Shown here: in pieces, positions 17,903 through 31,900 of the stretch | Numbering within the stretch: position 1 is the first letter of the stretch | How the letters are laid out: each line of letters starts with the position of its first letter | Origin: an uncultured Pseudoteredinibacter sp. | GTDB lineage: Bacteria; Pseudomonadota; Gammaproteobacteria; Pseudomonadales; Cellvibrionaceae | Assembly: GCF_947500695.1 (NCBI RefSeq) | Contig: NZ_CANMSS010000002.1 | Span: forward strand, 434,001-498,000 | Direction: 5' to 3' | Length of the DNA stretch: 64,000 nucleotides | Notes under the pieces: model-generated | Databases searched by the model: none | The model's input: only the letters and a program-made list of their open reading frames with translations | Told to the model about the DNA's origin: nothing | Program-made: the position numbers and the translations under genes

Positions 17903-19264
17903 TTATTTTTTAACTGGCTTCTGCCAGTTAGCTATATTTCTTTGTTTAGCTCTTGCGACAGCAAGTTCACCTTCTGCAACATCTTTCGCAACGGTTGAGC
18001 CAGCCCCCACAGTAGCTTCGCTAGCGACGGTTACAGGTGCTACCAAAGATGTATTGGAGCCAATAAAAGCTCCATCACCAATAGTTGTTTTTGATTTATT
18101 CACACCATCATAGTTACAGGTAATCGTACCCGCACCTACATTAACGTCAGTCCCGAGTTCTGCATCTCCAACATAGCTTAAGTGATTGATTTTTGAGCCC
18201 TCACCGACTTTAGCTTTTTTGGTCTCTACAAAATTACCAATTTTAGCGCCTTTGCCTAGCTCTGTTCCGGGGCGTAAACGAGCAAAAGGACCGATGTCGG
18301 AGTCGCCGGCAATCACAGTATCTTCTAAAACACTGTTCGCTTTAATAGTTGTGTTGTCGCCAATTTTACTGTCAGTGATAACGCAGTTAGGGCCGATATA
18401 AACGTTATTACCAATTTCTACCTTGCCTTCAAAGACACAGTTAACATCAATCGTAACATCGCTTCCCGCAGTTAGCTCACCGCGACAATCAAAGCGATCT
18501 GGGTCTAGTAGGCTTACGCCTTCTTCCAATAGAATCATCGCCTGTACAGACTGATAGTAGCGCTCTAATTCCGCTTGTTGCACTCGGTTATTAACACCTA
18601 GTACATCCATCTCGTCGTCGGCTTGTACGATATTGATATCGATATGATTACTGCTCGCCATTTCAACCACATCGGTTAGATAATATTCACCTTGGGCGTT
18701 TTCATTGGAAAGGTTTGGCAGCCATTCTTTAAGCAGTGCCGTTGGTACCGCCATAATGCCGGTATTCACTTCGCAAATCGCTAGCTGATCTTTACTGGCG
18801 TCTTTCTGCTCTACGATGGCACTGGCATTACCTTGTGCATTGCGAATAATGCGGCCATAACCTGCAGGGTCATCTAGCTCGACAGTCAGCAAGGACATCG
18901 CGTCTTCTCGAACTTGCTCTAGCAGCTCCCTTAAAGTCGCTGTGGGTGTTAATGGGACATCGCCATAAAGAATTAAGGCTGTCGCATTGTCACGTAGATA
19001 GGGCAGGGCTTGTTGTACGGCGTGGCCAGTACCTAGCTGTTCGGTTTGCTCGATAAAATTAACCGACTCTTCGCTGAATTCACTTCTAACGATTTCCGCA
19101 CCGTGACCAATAATAATATTGATATTGTCGGACTCAAGCGCCTTCGCTGCACCCAGTACATGAGATAGTAGGCTGTGACCGCCAACCTTGTGCAACACCT
19201 TCGGCAGGCTGGACTTCATCCGTGTCCCTTTACCGGCCGCGAGAATTACGATGTCTAATAACAT
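17903..19264 (-). CDS. glmU: Bifunctional UDP-GlcNAc pyrophosphorylase / glucosamine-1-phosphate acetyltransferase
   Basis: Acetylates glucosamine-1-phosphate and adds UMP to give UDP-GlcNAc for peptidoglycan and lipid A. At 453 residues it matches E. coli GlmU (456). The N-terminal nucleotidyltransferase has LAAGKGTRMKSSLPKVLH; the C-terminal half is a left-handed beta-helix of hexapeptide repeats (IGPNCVI, IGDNTTI, VGAGTITCNYDG, IGDGAFIGSN). AAGGAA precedes the ATG. It is the first gene of the glmU-glmS unit, separated from the atp operon by a terminator. Confidence 0.98.
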   Translation of the reverse strand: MLLDIVILAAGKGTRMKSSLPKVLHKVGGHSLLSHVLGAAKALESDNINIIIGHGAEIVRSEFSEESVNFIEQTEQLGTGHAVQQALPYLRDNATALILYGDVPLTPTATLRELLEQVREDAMSLLTVELDDPAGYGRIIRNAQGNASAIVEQKDASKDQLAICEVNTGIMAVPTALLKEWLPNLSNENAQGEYYLTDVVEMASSNHIDINIVQADDEMDVLGVNNRVQQAELERYYQSVQAMILLEEGVSLLDPDRFDCRGELTAGSDVTIDVNCVFEGKVEIGNNVYIGPNCVITDSKIGDNTTIKANSVLEDTVIAGDSDIGPFARLRPGTELGKGAKIGNFVETKKAKVGEGSKINHLSYVGDAELGTDVNVGAGTITCNYDGVNKSKTTIGDGAFIGSNTSLVAPVTVASEATVGAGSTVAKDVAEGELAVARAKQRNIANWQKPVKK

Positions 19265-19393
19265 AGGGGTTCCTTGTTGTTTTGCCTTAGCGCCAATTCA
19301 TTTGCCACTAAGTTTTTAAGCAGTTACCGCAACAGTTTACAGTACACGGAGAGTTTGACAGTTTAATGCCAATAAATACTCAACTTACAGAGG

Positions 19394-19421
19394 AAAAAAA
19401 AGCAGCCGAAGCTGCTTTTTT
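19394..19421 (-). terminator. Rho-independent terminator of the atp operon
   Basis: On the - strand AGCAGC-TTCG-GCTGCT is followed by a run of T, beginning 20 bp after the atpC stop. The TTCG tetraloop and T-tract make it a strong terminator. Confidence 0.9.
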
Positions 19422-19440
19422 AACTCTGGGCAAATAGAGC

Positions 19441-19866
19441 TTATTTGCCCAGTTTTTTGCGAATGGCCTGCAAGGTACGTAGCTGTGCAGAGGCTTCCGC
19501 CAACTGTACGGCTGCCGCCGAGTAGTCAAACTCACCAGACTGATTGGTCAGTGCTTGCTGAGCTTCTTTTTGCGCCGCCAATGCTTTGGACTCATCCATA
19601 TCATCAGCACGCAATGCCGTATCGGCCAATACAGATACTTGGCTGGCTTGCACTTCCAAATAGCCACCGGAGATGTAGTAGATCTCTTCCTCACCACCTT
19701 GTTTGATGATGCGGATTGGGCCTGGCTGTAGGGACGTCAGTAATGGGGCGTGGCCGTAAGCGACACCGATATCACCTTCTGTACCTGCAGCAATTACCAT
19801 TTCTACTAAACCGGAGTAGAGCTGCTCTTCTGCACTTGCAATTTCGCAGTGGACAGTCATTGCCAT
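19441..19866 (-). CDS. atpC: ATP synthase F1 epsilon subunit
   Basis: Central-stalk subunit that couples gamma rotation to catalysis and can inhibit ATP hydrolysis. The 141 residues show the N-terminal beta-sandwich ([36 protein letters not shown]) and a C-terminal two-helix part ending [18 protein letters not shown] lies 8 nt before the ATG. It is the last gene of the nine-gene operon, 61 bp after atpD. Confidence 0.97.
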   Translation of the reverse strand: MAMTVHCEIASAEEQLYSGLVEMVIAAGTEGDIGVAYGHAPLLTSLQPGPIRIIKQGGEEEIYYISGGYLEVQASQVSVLADTALRADDMDESKALAAQKEAQQALTNQSGEFDYSAAAVQLAEASAQLRTLQAIRKKLGK

Positions 19867-19927
19867 TGTTCTAGCCTCTTTCGGGTGTATGGTAGGGAGC
19901 TAGAGCATTCTCTAACCCCCAAGCCCA

Positions 19928-21367
<1,440 letters not shown>

Positions 21368-22228
21368 TTATACAGCCGCGGCACCGCTCACAATTTCAGA
21401 CAACTCTTGGGTAATGGCGGCTTGACGAGCCTTGTTGTAAACCAGCTCAAGATCGTCAATAAGGTCACCGGCATTATCGGTGGCGCTCTTCATTGCGATC
21501 ATACGAGAAGCTTGCTCACAAGCACCATTTTCTACTACCGCCTGATAGACCTGAGACTCTACATAGCGGGTCAATAGACCGTCTAGTAGCTCACGTGCAT
21601 CTGGCTCGTAGATGTAATCCCAAGCATGTTTTTTCTCGGTGTCTTCTTGCGCTTGTAAAGGCAACAACTGCTGAACCGTTGGGTTTTGAGTCATGGTATT
21701 CACGAACTCATTACCCACTAAGTAAAGCTTGTCGATCTTGCCATCGGCGAAGGCATCAAGCATTGTCTTTACGCTACCGATCAAATCGGCGATGGCTGGG
21801 TCTTCACCTAAGTCGCGCACTGCTGCAACGACATTGCCACCATAGCTGTTAAAGAATGCTTGGGCTTTTGCACCGATCAAACACAGGTCGATACCCACAT
21901 CCAAGTCGGCCCACTCTTTCATGGACTTAATAGAGGCTTTAAACAAATTAATGTTTAAGCCACCACAAAGGCCACGGTCGGTAGACACTAAAATATATCC
22001 AACCCGCTTAACTTCACGCTCTTCCATATAGGTGTGCTTATATTCAGGCGTTGAGTTGGCGATATGGCCAACAACGTCACGAATACGCTGAGCGTAAGGT
22101 TTGCCTAACTGCATGCGGTCTTGGGCTTTACGCATCTTACTCGCCGCAACCATTTCCATGGCGCTAGTGATTTTCTGCGTAGATTTAATACTCGATATTT
22201 GAGTACGTATTTCTTTTCCGCCTGCCAT
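21368..22228 (-). CDS. atpG: ATP synthase F1 gamma subunit
   Basis: The rotating central shaft. The 286 residues begin [36 protein letters not shown], the conserved N-terminal coiled-coil helix, and end with the matching C-terminal helix ([43 protein letters not shown]). [13 protein letters not shown] residues ([16 protein letters not shown]) identify the Rossmann-like middle part. It lies 56 bp downstream of atpA and 42 bp before atpD. Confidence 0.98.
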   Translation of the reverse strand: MAGGKEIRTQISSIKSTQKITSAMEMVAASKMRKAQDRMQLGKPYAQRIRDVVGHIANSTPEYKHTYMEEREVKRVGYILVSTDRGLCGGLNINLFKASIKSMKEWADLDVGIDLCLIGAKAQAFFNSYGGNVVAAVRDLGEDPAIADLIGSVKTMLDAFADGKIDKLYLVGNEFVNTMTQNPTVQQLLPLQAQEDTEKKHAWDYIYEPDARELLDGLLTRYVESQVYQAVVENGACEQASRMIAMKSATDNAGDLIDDLELVYNKARQAAITQELSEIVSGAAAV

Positions 22229-22284
22229 AACCGGCCCTCGAACAAAGCCTTCAGTTAGCCTAGGCCACTGAAGGCATGATTAAT

Positions 22285-23829
22285 TTACCAGGTTTGAGTT
22301 TCTTTGAACTTATCCAAGGCTGCTTTAAAGCCGCCTTCGATTTCGCCATTGAAATCACCGGTATCGTTGATCTTGTTCATCAGGTCAGCGTGCTCTGCGC
22401 CCATGTAGGACAGCAAAGAGGCTTCGAAGTCGCCGATTTTGTTCACAGCAACATCGTTCAAGTAGCCTTCGTTAGCAGCGTAAAGTACAACACCCATCTC
22501 TGCGATAGACAGAGGAGAGTACTGCTTCTGCTTCATTAGCTCGGTTACGCGCTCACCGTGATCTAGCTGGGCTTTAGTAGCGTCGTCTAGGTCAGAAGCG
22601 AACTGAGAGAACGCCGCCAATTCACGATACTGAGCCAGAGCGGTACGAATACCACCAGATAGCTTCTTGATCACTTTAGTCTGTGCAGAACCACCAACAC
22701 GAGATACAGATACACCAGCGTTCATCGCAGGACGGATACCGGCGTTAAACAAGTCAGTTTCCAAGAAGATCTGACCATCAGTAATCGAAATTACGTTGGT
22801 AGGTACGAATGCCGATACGTCACCAGCTTGGGTTTCAATGATAGGCAGTGCGGTTAAAGAACCGGTTTGGCCTTTCACTTCACCATTGGTGAATTTTTCT
22901 ACGTAGTCAGCGTTAACGCGAGATGCGCGCTCTAGCAAACGTGAGTGCAAGTAGAAAACGTCACCAGGGTAAGCTTCACGACCTGGTGGACGACGTAGCA
23001 ACAAAGAGATCTGACGGTAGGCCCAAGCCTGCTTGGTCAAATCATCATATACGATTAGGGCATCTTCACCGCGGTCGCGGAAGTATTCACCCATTGAACA
23101 ACCACCGAAAGGTGCCAAGAACTGCATCGCAGCTGGGTCAGAAGCGGTAGCGGCAACAACAATGGTGTGCTCCATTGCGCCGTGCTCTTCTAACTTACGT
23201 ACTACAGAAGCTACCGAAGAAGCTTTCTGGCCAACGGCTACGTAAACACACTTAATACCTTTGCCTTTCTGGTTGATGATGGCATCAACGGCAATGGCGG
23301 TTTTACCAGTCTGACGGTCACCAATGATCAACTCACGCTGACCACGACCCACGGGTACCATGGAGTCAACCGCTTTCAAACCAAACTGTACAGGCTCATC
23401 TACTGATTGACGCTCAATTACGCCAGGTGCGATTTTTTCAACCGGCTCAGTGATGCTGTTACCTAATGGACCTTTACCGTCGATTGGGTTACCTAGGGCG
23501 TCAACTACGCGACCTAGCAACTCTTTACCAACAGGTACTTCCAAGATACGGCCAGTACACTTACATTTTTGCCCTTCGGCAACGCCTTCATAGGCGCCCA
23601 AGATTACGGCACCAACGGAGTCTTGCTCCAGGTTCAATGCCATACCGTAGATGCCGCCTTCGAACTCGATCATCTCACCGTACATCACATCGGCTAGGCC
23701 GTGGATGCGGATGATACCGTCGGTTACGGAAACTACAGTACCTTCGTTCTGTGCTTCAGTTGCAACGTCGAGATTGTCGATTCGCTGCTTAATAATTTCA
23801 CTGATTTCAGAAGGATTCAGTTGCTGCAT
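22285..23829 (-). CDS. atpA: ATP synthase F1 alpha subunit
   Basis: Non-catalytic nucleotide-binding subunit of the F1 hexamer. The 514 residues match E. coli (513). Visible motifs are the Walker [44 protein letters not shown] and the signature [24 protein letters not shown] precedes the ATG. It sits 27 bp after atpH. Confidence 0.99.
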   Translation of the reverse strand: MQQLNPSEISEIIKQRIDNLDVATEAQNEGTVVSVTDGIIRIHGLADVMYGEMIEFEGGIYGMALNLEQDSVGAVILGAYEGVAEGQKCKCTGRILEVPVGKELLGRVVDALGNPIDGKGPLGNSITEPVEKIAPGVIERQSVDEPVQFGLKAVDSMVPVGRGQRELIIGDRQTGKTAIAVDAIINQKGKGIKCVYVAVGQKASSVASVVRKLEEHGAMEHTIVVAATASDPAAMQFLAPFGGCSMGEYFRDRGEDALIVYDDLTKQAWAYRQISLLLRRPPGREAYPGDVFYLHSRLLERASRVNADYVEKFTNGEVKGQTGSLTALPIIETQAGDVSAFVPTNVISITDGQIFLETDLFNAGIRPAMNAGVSVSRVGGSAQTKVIKKLSGGIRTALAQYRELAAFSQFASDLDDATKAQLDHGERVTELMKQKQYSPLSIAEMGVVLYAANEGYLNDVAVNKIGDFEASLLSYMGAEHADLMNKINDTGDFNGEIEGGFKAALDKFKETQTW

Positions 23830-23856
23830 GCTCTGTTCCTCTATTCCTAAAACGTG

Positions 23857-24393
23857 TTAGGAGTTCATTGCTTCGGCCAGCTTAGCCAAACGGCCTCGCA
23901 CCGAACCATCGATTACTGTATCGCCGGCGCGTACCACAACACCGCCCAAAAGACCCTGATCAACAGAGCTTTGTACAGTGACTTCGCGGTCCAGTTTGGC
24001 ACTCAATGCTTTCGCCAATTTTGCTTCCAAGTCGCCAGACAGTTCGAAAGCGGTTTCGACGTGAACGTCGACTGCTTTTTCCCTTTGAGATTTGAACTGT
24101 TCAAACAGAACAGCAATCTGCGGCAAAAGCTCCAAACGCTTATTGTCTGATAAAACACGCAAAAGATTTGCCGCTTTTTCAGAAATAGCATCGCCACATA
24201 CATTCACAAAAACTTCTGCTTTTTGTGCTGCAGTTAGGCTTGGGTTTGCCAGGGTTTTTTGCATGGCACCTTCTTGGGCCACCGCTGCGGATACGGCTAA
24301 AGTGTTTGACCAAGTGGCCAAGTCACCTGCCGCATCGGCAAATTCGAATACAGCTTTGGCGTATGGTCTGGCTAACGTTATTAGTTCAGCCAT
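23857..24393 (-). CDS. atpH: ATP synthase F1 delta subunit
   Basis: Peripheral-stalk subunit linking F1 to the b dimer. The 178 residues show the N-terminal helical domain (LARPYAKAVFEFA) and the C-terminal signature (VQSSVDQGLLGGVVVRAGDTVIDGSVRGRLAKLAEAM). GAGG precedes the ATG, 12 bp after the atpF stop. Confidence 0.98.
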   Translation of the reverse strand: MAELITLARPYAKAVFEFADAAGDLATWSNTLAVSAAVAQEGAMQKTLANPSLTAAQKAEVFVNVCGDAISEKAANLLRVLSDNKRLELLPQIAVLFEQFKSQREKAVDVHVETAFELSGDLEAKLAKALSAKLDREVTVQSSVDQGLLGGVVVRAGDTVIDGSVRGRLAKLAEAMNS

Positions 24394-24405
24394 GATAATC
24401 CTCGC

Positions 24406-24876
24406 TTAAAGCTCTGCCGCCAACTTGTCTACCAAGTCGTTGTGTGCGTTCGCATCGATAGTATTGCCCAGTACTTTTTCAGCACCGGCCAAGGCCAAGG
24501 TAGCAACCTTCGCACGCAATTCTTCTTTCGCGCGATTAGCTTCCTGTTCGATCTCAGCTTGAGCAGCCACTTTCAAACGATCGCCTTCAGCGCGCGCTTG
24601 ATCTTTGGCTTCATCAACAATTTGGTTAGCACGCTTGTTAGCTTGCTCAATAATTTCCGCGGCTTGTTGCTTCGCTTCGGTCAAAGTTTCACCGGCTTTT
24701 TTCTGAGCCAGCTCTAAATCTTTGTCCGCGCGATCAGCAGCTTCTAGGCCGTCGGCGATTTTCTTTTCGCGCTCTTCCATTACGGAAATCAACGCAGGCC
24801 ATACGAACTTCATGCAGAACCAAATGAACGCAATGAAAGTTACCGATTGACCAATCAGAGTTAGGTTGATATTCAC
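24406..24876 (-). CDS. atpF: ATP synthase Fo b subunit
   Basis: Membrane-anchored peripheral stalk. The 156 residues start [37 protein letters not shown], a single N-terminal membrane helix, and continue as a long charged coiled coil rich in Ala, Lys and Glu. The length equals that of E. coli b (156). The start codon is GTG, as in E. coli atpF, with GAGG upstream. Confidence 0.98.
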   Translation of the reverse strand: MNINLTLIGQSVTFIAFIWFCMKFVWPALISVMEEREKKIADGLEAADRADKDLELAQKKAGETLTEAKQQAAEIIEQANKRANQIVDEAKDQARAEGDRLKVAAQAEIEQEANRAKEELRAKVATLALAGAEKVLGNTIDANAHNDLVDKLAAEL

Positions 24877-24925
24877 ACTAACACCTCTTGCTTAGTTAAA
24901 GTTAAATTCAGCAAAAAGCGGTGAA

Positions 24926-25216
<291 letters not shown>

Positions 25217-25272
25217 TTAGGTTTAAATTATTAGCGCATCGCCAAGGCGCTGCGCTGAATTCTTTTTAGTGC

Positions 25273-26199
<927 letters not shown>

Positions 26200-26299
26200 T
26201 CAAGCACCTTAAATTTAAAAGCTAAAAGATAGAAGTTGTAAAAACACTCTTGAGCCTAAAAGCGCTTTTAGAACTTCTAACCGAGGCTTTTGCCTCGTC

Positions 26300-26719
26300 T
26301 TACCAACGCACCTGGTTAATCACCCGGGTTTGTAAAATATTGCCCAGTACCAAACAAAGCCCATAGGCTAGGAATACTGTGGCGATTGACCAGCTTACCG
26401 GGCTGTTAAACAGACAGGCAAAACCAACCAAGGTTAATACATACTTGCCTACTTCGCCCCGATAAAACGATTGAGCAATCAAACGACTGGCTCGGGCGCC
26501 ACGGAAGCGAAAGGCATATAGGGCAAAATAGCTCTGCGGGATGATATAGAGACAAGCACCTGCCATGATGGACTGCCCCAAAATAGGGCAAACCCCATAC
26601 ACCAGTAGGGAAACCACCCCACTAAGCAGGAAAAGCTGTAGCATCACACGCAAAATTGCGGGTTTATCGATGGTATTGCTATGCATGATGGCAACGCCGT
26701 TTTCCAATAAGCCCCACAT
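26300..26719 (-). CDS. atpI: ATP synthase protein I
   Basis: A small membrane protein thought to help c-ring assembly or Mg2+ supply. The 139 residues carry four predicted membrane helices (LRVMLQLFLLSGVVSLLVYGVCP, SIMAGACLYIIPQSYFALYAF, YVLTLVGFACLF, ATVFLAYGLCLVLGNILQ). The first gene of the atp operon is commonly atpI. ATG 26719 lies about 50 nt after the predicted promoter start; Met12 (26686) is an alternative start, and neither has a good ribosome-binding site. Confidence 0.88.
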   Translation of the reverse strand: MWGLLENGVAIMHSNTIDKPAILRVMLQLFLLSGVVSLLVYGVCPILGQSIMAGACLYIIPQSYFALYAFRFRGARASRLIAQSFYRGEVGKYVLTLVGFACLFNSPVSWSIATVFLAYGLCLVLGNILQTRVINQVRW

Positions 26720-26775
26720 TAAGCACCGAATATGCCTCTATCTGCGCTTATTTTGGGCGCAGTTAGGCGTCGCGC

Positions 26776-26804
26776 ATTATAGTGTTAAGAGACTTTGCAT
26801 TCAA
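26776..26804 (-). promoter_or_regulatory. Sigma-70 promoter of the atp operon
   Basis: On the - strand TTGAAT, a 17-bp spacer and a perfect TATAAT lie about 57 bp upstream of the atpI ATG. Consensus quality and position make it the likely main promoter of atpIBEFHAGDC. Confidence 0.75.
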
Positions 26805-26962
26805 GGCGATTAAATCCCCTAAAATTGGCAATTTGCAGATATGTAAATACTTACTAATCAGCAAGACCTTAGGGCTGGAAACCACGTTCAAAAAACACTC
26901 AGCAATTCAGCTCAGTGTATTCAGAATATTCATATAAATTATGATGCTTGTAGCGTTATTAT

Positions 26963-28828
26963 CTAAAGCAAATATCGTCTAGCTCCCTTTTCTAAGCCAT
27001 TGTTTTGTAAATATTGCTGCGTGAATACCTTCGCTGGCACAGCTTTACCATAGAGAAAACCTTGGCCAATATGGCAACCAGCTCGTTTTAAGGCATCACA
27101 CTGAGCCAAAGTCTCAACCCCTTCGGCAACCACTTCAATACCAAGTTGCTGGGCCAACTGCACAATCGTCTCCACTATGTGCATATGACGTCGATCGGAG
27201 GGTATCTGTCGAATAAAGGAGCGGTCAATTTTCACACAATCTACAGGTAGATCCGCGAGATAGGAAAGCGAAGAGTACCCGGTCCCAAAATCATCAATGT
27301 AAATTTTATGCCCAAGTGCACGTAGCTCCGACAAGCTTTCGATAGCGGCCTTTGGATTTCTTAACAACAAGCTTTCGGTGACTTCAAACTCCAGTAGTTG
27401 ACGATCAAAATCATAGAAATTTAAAGTGCTATTGAGTTGCTCGATAAAGTCCGTATTTTGTAGTTGAAAAGGGGAGACATTGAGTGCGACAGCAAACTGA
27501 TCAGCTCCCTCGTTGGCCCAGCGATCTAATTGCGCACAGACTTGTTCTAGAACAATACGACCAATTTTTGAAATTAGCCCCGTCCTTTCCGCCAGGGGAA
27601 TAAACTCTTCTGGCGAAAGAGCAACAGTATTCCTGGGGCTCCAGCGAATCAACGCTTCACTCCCGACTGGTTGACTGCTTCTTAAATCGACTTTTGCTTG
27701 GTAGTGTACCGTGAACTCTAGTTTTTCAATACCTCGCTTAAGTTTAGCTTGCTGAAAAACTGGGTGATGTTCTAAGTTTATTGGATTTGGATAAAACGTT
27801 GCATAACAAGCAGGGCCTATATTTTTTGCTTCATGAAGTGCTTGCCTGGATTGGTAAACTAATTCCTCATCTATACTGTCACTGCGCCCGCTAATACCTA
27901 TGTTAGCGCTAAAATATAAAAGCTTGCCTTCGATATCAACAGCCGCCTCTAAAGCATCTTGCACTTTCTTTGCAAAGGACTTCATATTGATTATCTCGGC
28001 TTTATGCCAAATCAAAATGAAAATTTCATCGCTCTCCAAGCAGCAGACAATGGATTCTTGTGGCAGTTTAGCGGTAATCCTTATGATCAGAGTCTGCAAT
28101 ATCAGTTTGCAATGTGCATCATCTAGCTCACTCCTAAAATAGGAAAACTGATCAATTTCAATCATCATGACCGAATAACTATACGGCCTTGTCTTTTCAC
28201 TATTCCAGGATTTTAGCTGTTTTTTTAGTCCAGACTTGTCCAATTGCTGAAAGTTTTTGCAGTGCCTTGAACCTTCACTTATTTTAATCGTATTATTTTC
28301 CAGTTTGTCGAGTTGAACCAATAGATAACTTTTCTGCTTTTTTATTGGTGTAATAGTGCATAAGCAGTTTGCTTGTTCAAGTCTTCTATCTTCACCTGTC
28401 TTTACAACCCCCAACCATGACAACCTGGATTGTATCGCCTGCTCTGCAGAGTACCGACTTCTCGCTACGCTATTTTTATCAAAAAAAGAAAATATATTTT
28501 CCAAATTTCTTGAAGCTAATTCTCTAAAATCCTTATTGGCATAAAGGATCTCTCCGTCGCTGTAAACAACGGCCAAGGGGCTAGAGGAGTTATCTATGCA
28601 TAGCTGGATTTCCTCAAGGACTTTACTGCGCTTTCTATTTTCAAATAGTATTGATTTTTGAAAATAGAAAATGAAGCCTGCTGCTATAACCAGTGATATG
28701 CAAAAATACCACAAGAACATCTGAGCATCAGATAATAGATACCAAGTGGCAAAGTAGTTTAAGCCAATGGATGGGTTACTTTTTCCGCGTTTTCTAAAAA
28801 GACGGAAGATATGAAAGAGCTTCGACAT
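26963..28828 (-). CDS. c-di-GMP phosphodiesterase (PAS, degenerate GGDEF, EAL)
   Basis: A 621-residue membrane-anchored protein with one N-terminal membrane helix (MFLWYFCISLVIAAGFIFYF), a PAS-like part (SPLAVVYSDGEILYANKDFREL), a GGDEF-fold domain and an EAL domain. The cyclase motif is replaced by ESDEI and no RxxD inhibitory site precedes it, so cyclase activity is unlikely. The EAL domain keeps GSEALIRW, NVSPFQLQ, EVTES, YIDDFGTGYSSLSYL, KIDRSFI and AEGVET, so hydrolysis of c-di-GMP is likely. It lies 148 bp after the larger GGDEF-EAL gene with a similar EAL domain, and probably arose by duplication. Confidence 0.88.
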   Translation of the reverse strand: MSKLFHIFRLFRKRGKSNPSIGLNYFATWYLLSDAQMFLWYFCISLVIAAGFIFYFQKSILFENRKRSKVLEEIQLCIDNSSSPLAVVYSDGEILYANKDFRELASRNLENIFSFFDKNSVARSRYSAEQAIQSRLSWLGVVKTGEDRRLEQANCLCTITPIKKQKSYLLVQLDKLENNTIKISEGSRHCKNFQQLDKSGLKKQLKSWNSEKTRPYSYSVMMIEIDQFSYFRSELDDAHCKLILQTLIIRITAKLPQESIVCCLESDEIFILIWHKAEIINMKSFAKKVQDALEAAVDIEGKLLYFSANIGISGRSDSIDEELVYQSRQALHEAKNIGPACYATFYPNPINLEHHPVFQQAKLKRGIEKLEFTVHYQAKVDLRSSQPVGSEALIRWSPRNTVALSPEEFIPLAERTGLISKIGRIVLEQVCAQLDRWANEGADQFAVALNVSPFQLQNTDFIEQLNSTLNFYDFDRQLLEFEVTESLLLRNPKAAIESLSELRALGHKIYIDDFGTGYSSLSYLADLPVDCVKIDRSFIRQIPSDRRHMHIVETIVQLAQQLGIEVVAEGVETLAQCDALKRAGCHIGQGFLYGKAVPAKVFTQQYLQNNGLEKGARRYLL

Positions 28829-28976
28829 AATCGCTTACCGCCAGTGTACTGCATTAATTAATCACTGGAGCTAGCAAGTCTAGTAGAGTAAGTTAAATAT
28901 TGCTCAGACAGCCATCTCTTTTTGGTTAAATTCTAACTTTTGTATTAGTAAAATGTCGTGGTAATTAACTTGAATA

Positions 28977-31900
28977 TCAAGCGTCATAGGATGGCTCTAT
29001 ATGGTCCCCGAAAGACGATATAAATAAATCAGTGGCTATCAAGTCTTTCGAGGCCAATGGGTGGCAGTAATAAAAGCCTTGGGCATACTGGCAACCGAGT
29101 GCCTTTAAGTATTGATGCACATCTTTCTGTTCTACCCCCTCAGCTACCACTTTCAGATTTAGGTTGTTAGCAAGTTCGACTATCGTATGAACGATGCTTT
29201 TTTTACGTTCATCAAGCAAGAGATCTTTAATAAACACCTGATCTATCTTCAAGTAGTCAATTGGAAAATCCGCAAGGTAAGATAATGAGGAATAACCAGT
29301 ACCAAAATCATCTATATAAATGGAGTGTCCTTTGTCACGTAAGGTTTTTAGTACAGCAATTGATTTCTCTCGATCATTCATCAATAAGTGTTCGGTTATC
29401 TCAAACTCCAATAGATTCCGATCAAAATCATATTGCATGATAATTTCATCAATCATTTCAAGAAAGTTATCTTGAATAAGTTGCTGTGCTGATAGATTTA
29501 CCGCAATAGGTATTTTAATCCCTGCCTTCCACCATCTTTGAAGCTGTAAGCAAACATCCTTTATAACTAATCGACCAATTTTGCTTATCACTCCAGATTT
29601 TTCAGCGGCTTCTATAAAGCTATCTGGAGACTGAATTTTTTCTTTATCTCTATGCCAGCGAACTAGAGCCTCAGCTCCGATTACCTTTCCGCTTTTCATG
29701 CAAATCTTTGGTTGAAAGAAGGAGATAAACTCGGAGTTTTTAACTGCCTTGCGCATATCATTTTCGAGTCGAATATGATTTTGTAACCTAGAATTCACAC
29801 TTTCAGTAAAAAATTGGAATTTTCCTCCGCCAGATTCTTTAGCAACTTGTGAAGCGGCGTTCGCTTGACTTAGTAGCGTCTCGGGACTTAATGAATCTGT
29901 TTTATAAATACTAACTCCGATACTAACATTGATGCTTGCCCCTTCTTCTATGGAGTCAATCGGTGCCTCAACAGCCTCAATGATTTTCTTCGCGAGTTGA
30001 GCCAAGCGCGTAACATCTTCTACATTTTCTAGAATCACGCAAAATTCATCTCCGCCTAATCGTGACAAGGAATCTTGCTCACGGATACAGGAATTGATTC
30101 TCTGACTGATAACTTTTAGAAGTTCATCTCCATATTCATGTCCAAAAGAATCATTGATTGATTTAAATCGATCTATGTCTATAAAAAATAGTGCAAATTT
30201 GCTAAAGGTAAGATGATCAGCATTTCTAATTGCTTGCTTTAAGTTTTCATTAAACAATTTTCGATTAGCCAAACCCGTTAAGCGATCATAATTAGCGAGT
30301 CTTCGTAGCTCTTCTTCCTGCCTTAGTTTTACCGTGATATCGCTTATCAATATCACATAGCGATTTTCATAGTTATGATCTTGCTCTACCTTACTAGCCA
30401 CACATTCCACAGCTACTTCTTCGTCGTATCGTCCGCGAATATGGGTTTGACCAAACCAGTAGCCGGTTTCTAAAAGCTGTCGCCAAAGCTTACTAAAGTA
30501 TTCTGATTCGTAGCTCCTAGGTCTTAGCTCCGATAGATTTTCTATACCTGGTCTTGTGATGCTATCGAAAGCCAAGTTTTTGGCTTTTATCTCACCGCGT
30601 TTATCAACAACGCAAAATCCTTCAGCAGCATGTTCAAAGCCCTGCGCATATATTTTTATTTTGTTAAATGACTCTTTTCTAATTTTATTTTTCTGTAACA
30701 AAAGGTAGTAATATAAAGACAATATAAGACCAACTAACAAGAAATACAGACAATAAGCCCAAACCGTTCTCCACCAAGGAGGGAGAACTTCAATATCCAA
30801 TTGGTACTCTTTCTGACGTAGAAACTTTGATCTAAGTTTAAATATATAATTACCAGGGCTAAGCGAAGAGTAGCTGGCATAATTTCCCGAAGCGTTATGC
30901 CAGGCCTCATCTCTTCCCTCAAGTTTTAGTTGAACCCCCAGCGCCCCTAGGTTCTCAACGCTGTTATCAGAAAAGTTTATGGTAATAAACTTATCCTCTG
31001 GGCTTAGTGTAAGTTTTTCATTTACATTATAGATTTGTCTTTCTTTCTGGTCGTTGTTTTGAATAACAATGCTGCTTGCTTTTAGGGGAAGGTTCTCTGT
31101 AGAGAGTTTTTCAGTACTTTCATTGATTCGGTAAATTGATTTATCTTGCGTCAAATATAAATAGTTTCCAAAATAGGCGATGCTATTGGTGGGCTTTCCA
31201 CCTAGAAGGCCAGACCTCGCCCCTATGGATTTATAGTTTCCGCTTGCTATGTCTAGTTTGAATAAGCTCTTTCCGTCCAAACTAGAAAACCAAATGCTTT
31301 TACGCGATCGTACTGCAGAACCAATTATATTATTTTTAAGTACTGGAAATTTTTCAGATCCTATAACCTCATACCCCCCTGATTTTTCAGACAGTATGAT
31401 CTTTTCAAAACCATTATTACCAAAAACCCAAAGAGTACCGTCAAGAAAAATAGTCGGCGCCCCTGAATAGCTATACTCGCTTTTGTATGGAATAGCTTTT
31501 AGTTGTTTGTCTTTATCAATGAAAAATATATTGTTACTGGCCACAAACCAGATACCAGTATTTGCGTCCGCGTAGGGTTCTGAGATTGAACTATCATCGT
31601 TTGGAAGCTCAATCGACTGAGTCTCAAGTGTTTCTCTATCGATCATAAATAGCGACCGAACCATAATACCGAATATACCAATATCTGGATGGTAGTCTAT
31701 ATAGTTCACATTATTCGGTACGTTATTTGTTTTTCCGTTTTCTACATTTATTTTTAAGATCTCTCGACCTACAATAGCCCAAATCTCTTTGTCGTTTATA
31801 AAGATCGCATCATCTATTTGATGATTACCACGATAGATATAACTAATCTCTCCACTAGGATAATCATACTTGTAAATGGAATTGTTTCCGTAGGCATAGA

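Noticed and set aside
19265..19390. Possible glmU promoter in the gap after the atp terminator.
   Set aside because: Hexamers match consensus poorly; a promoter must exist there, but its position cannot be fixed.
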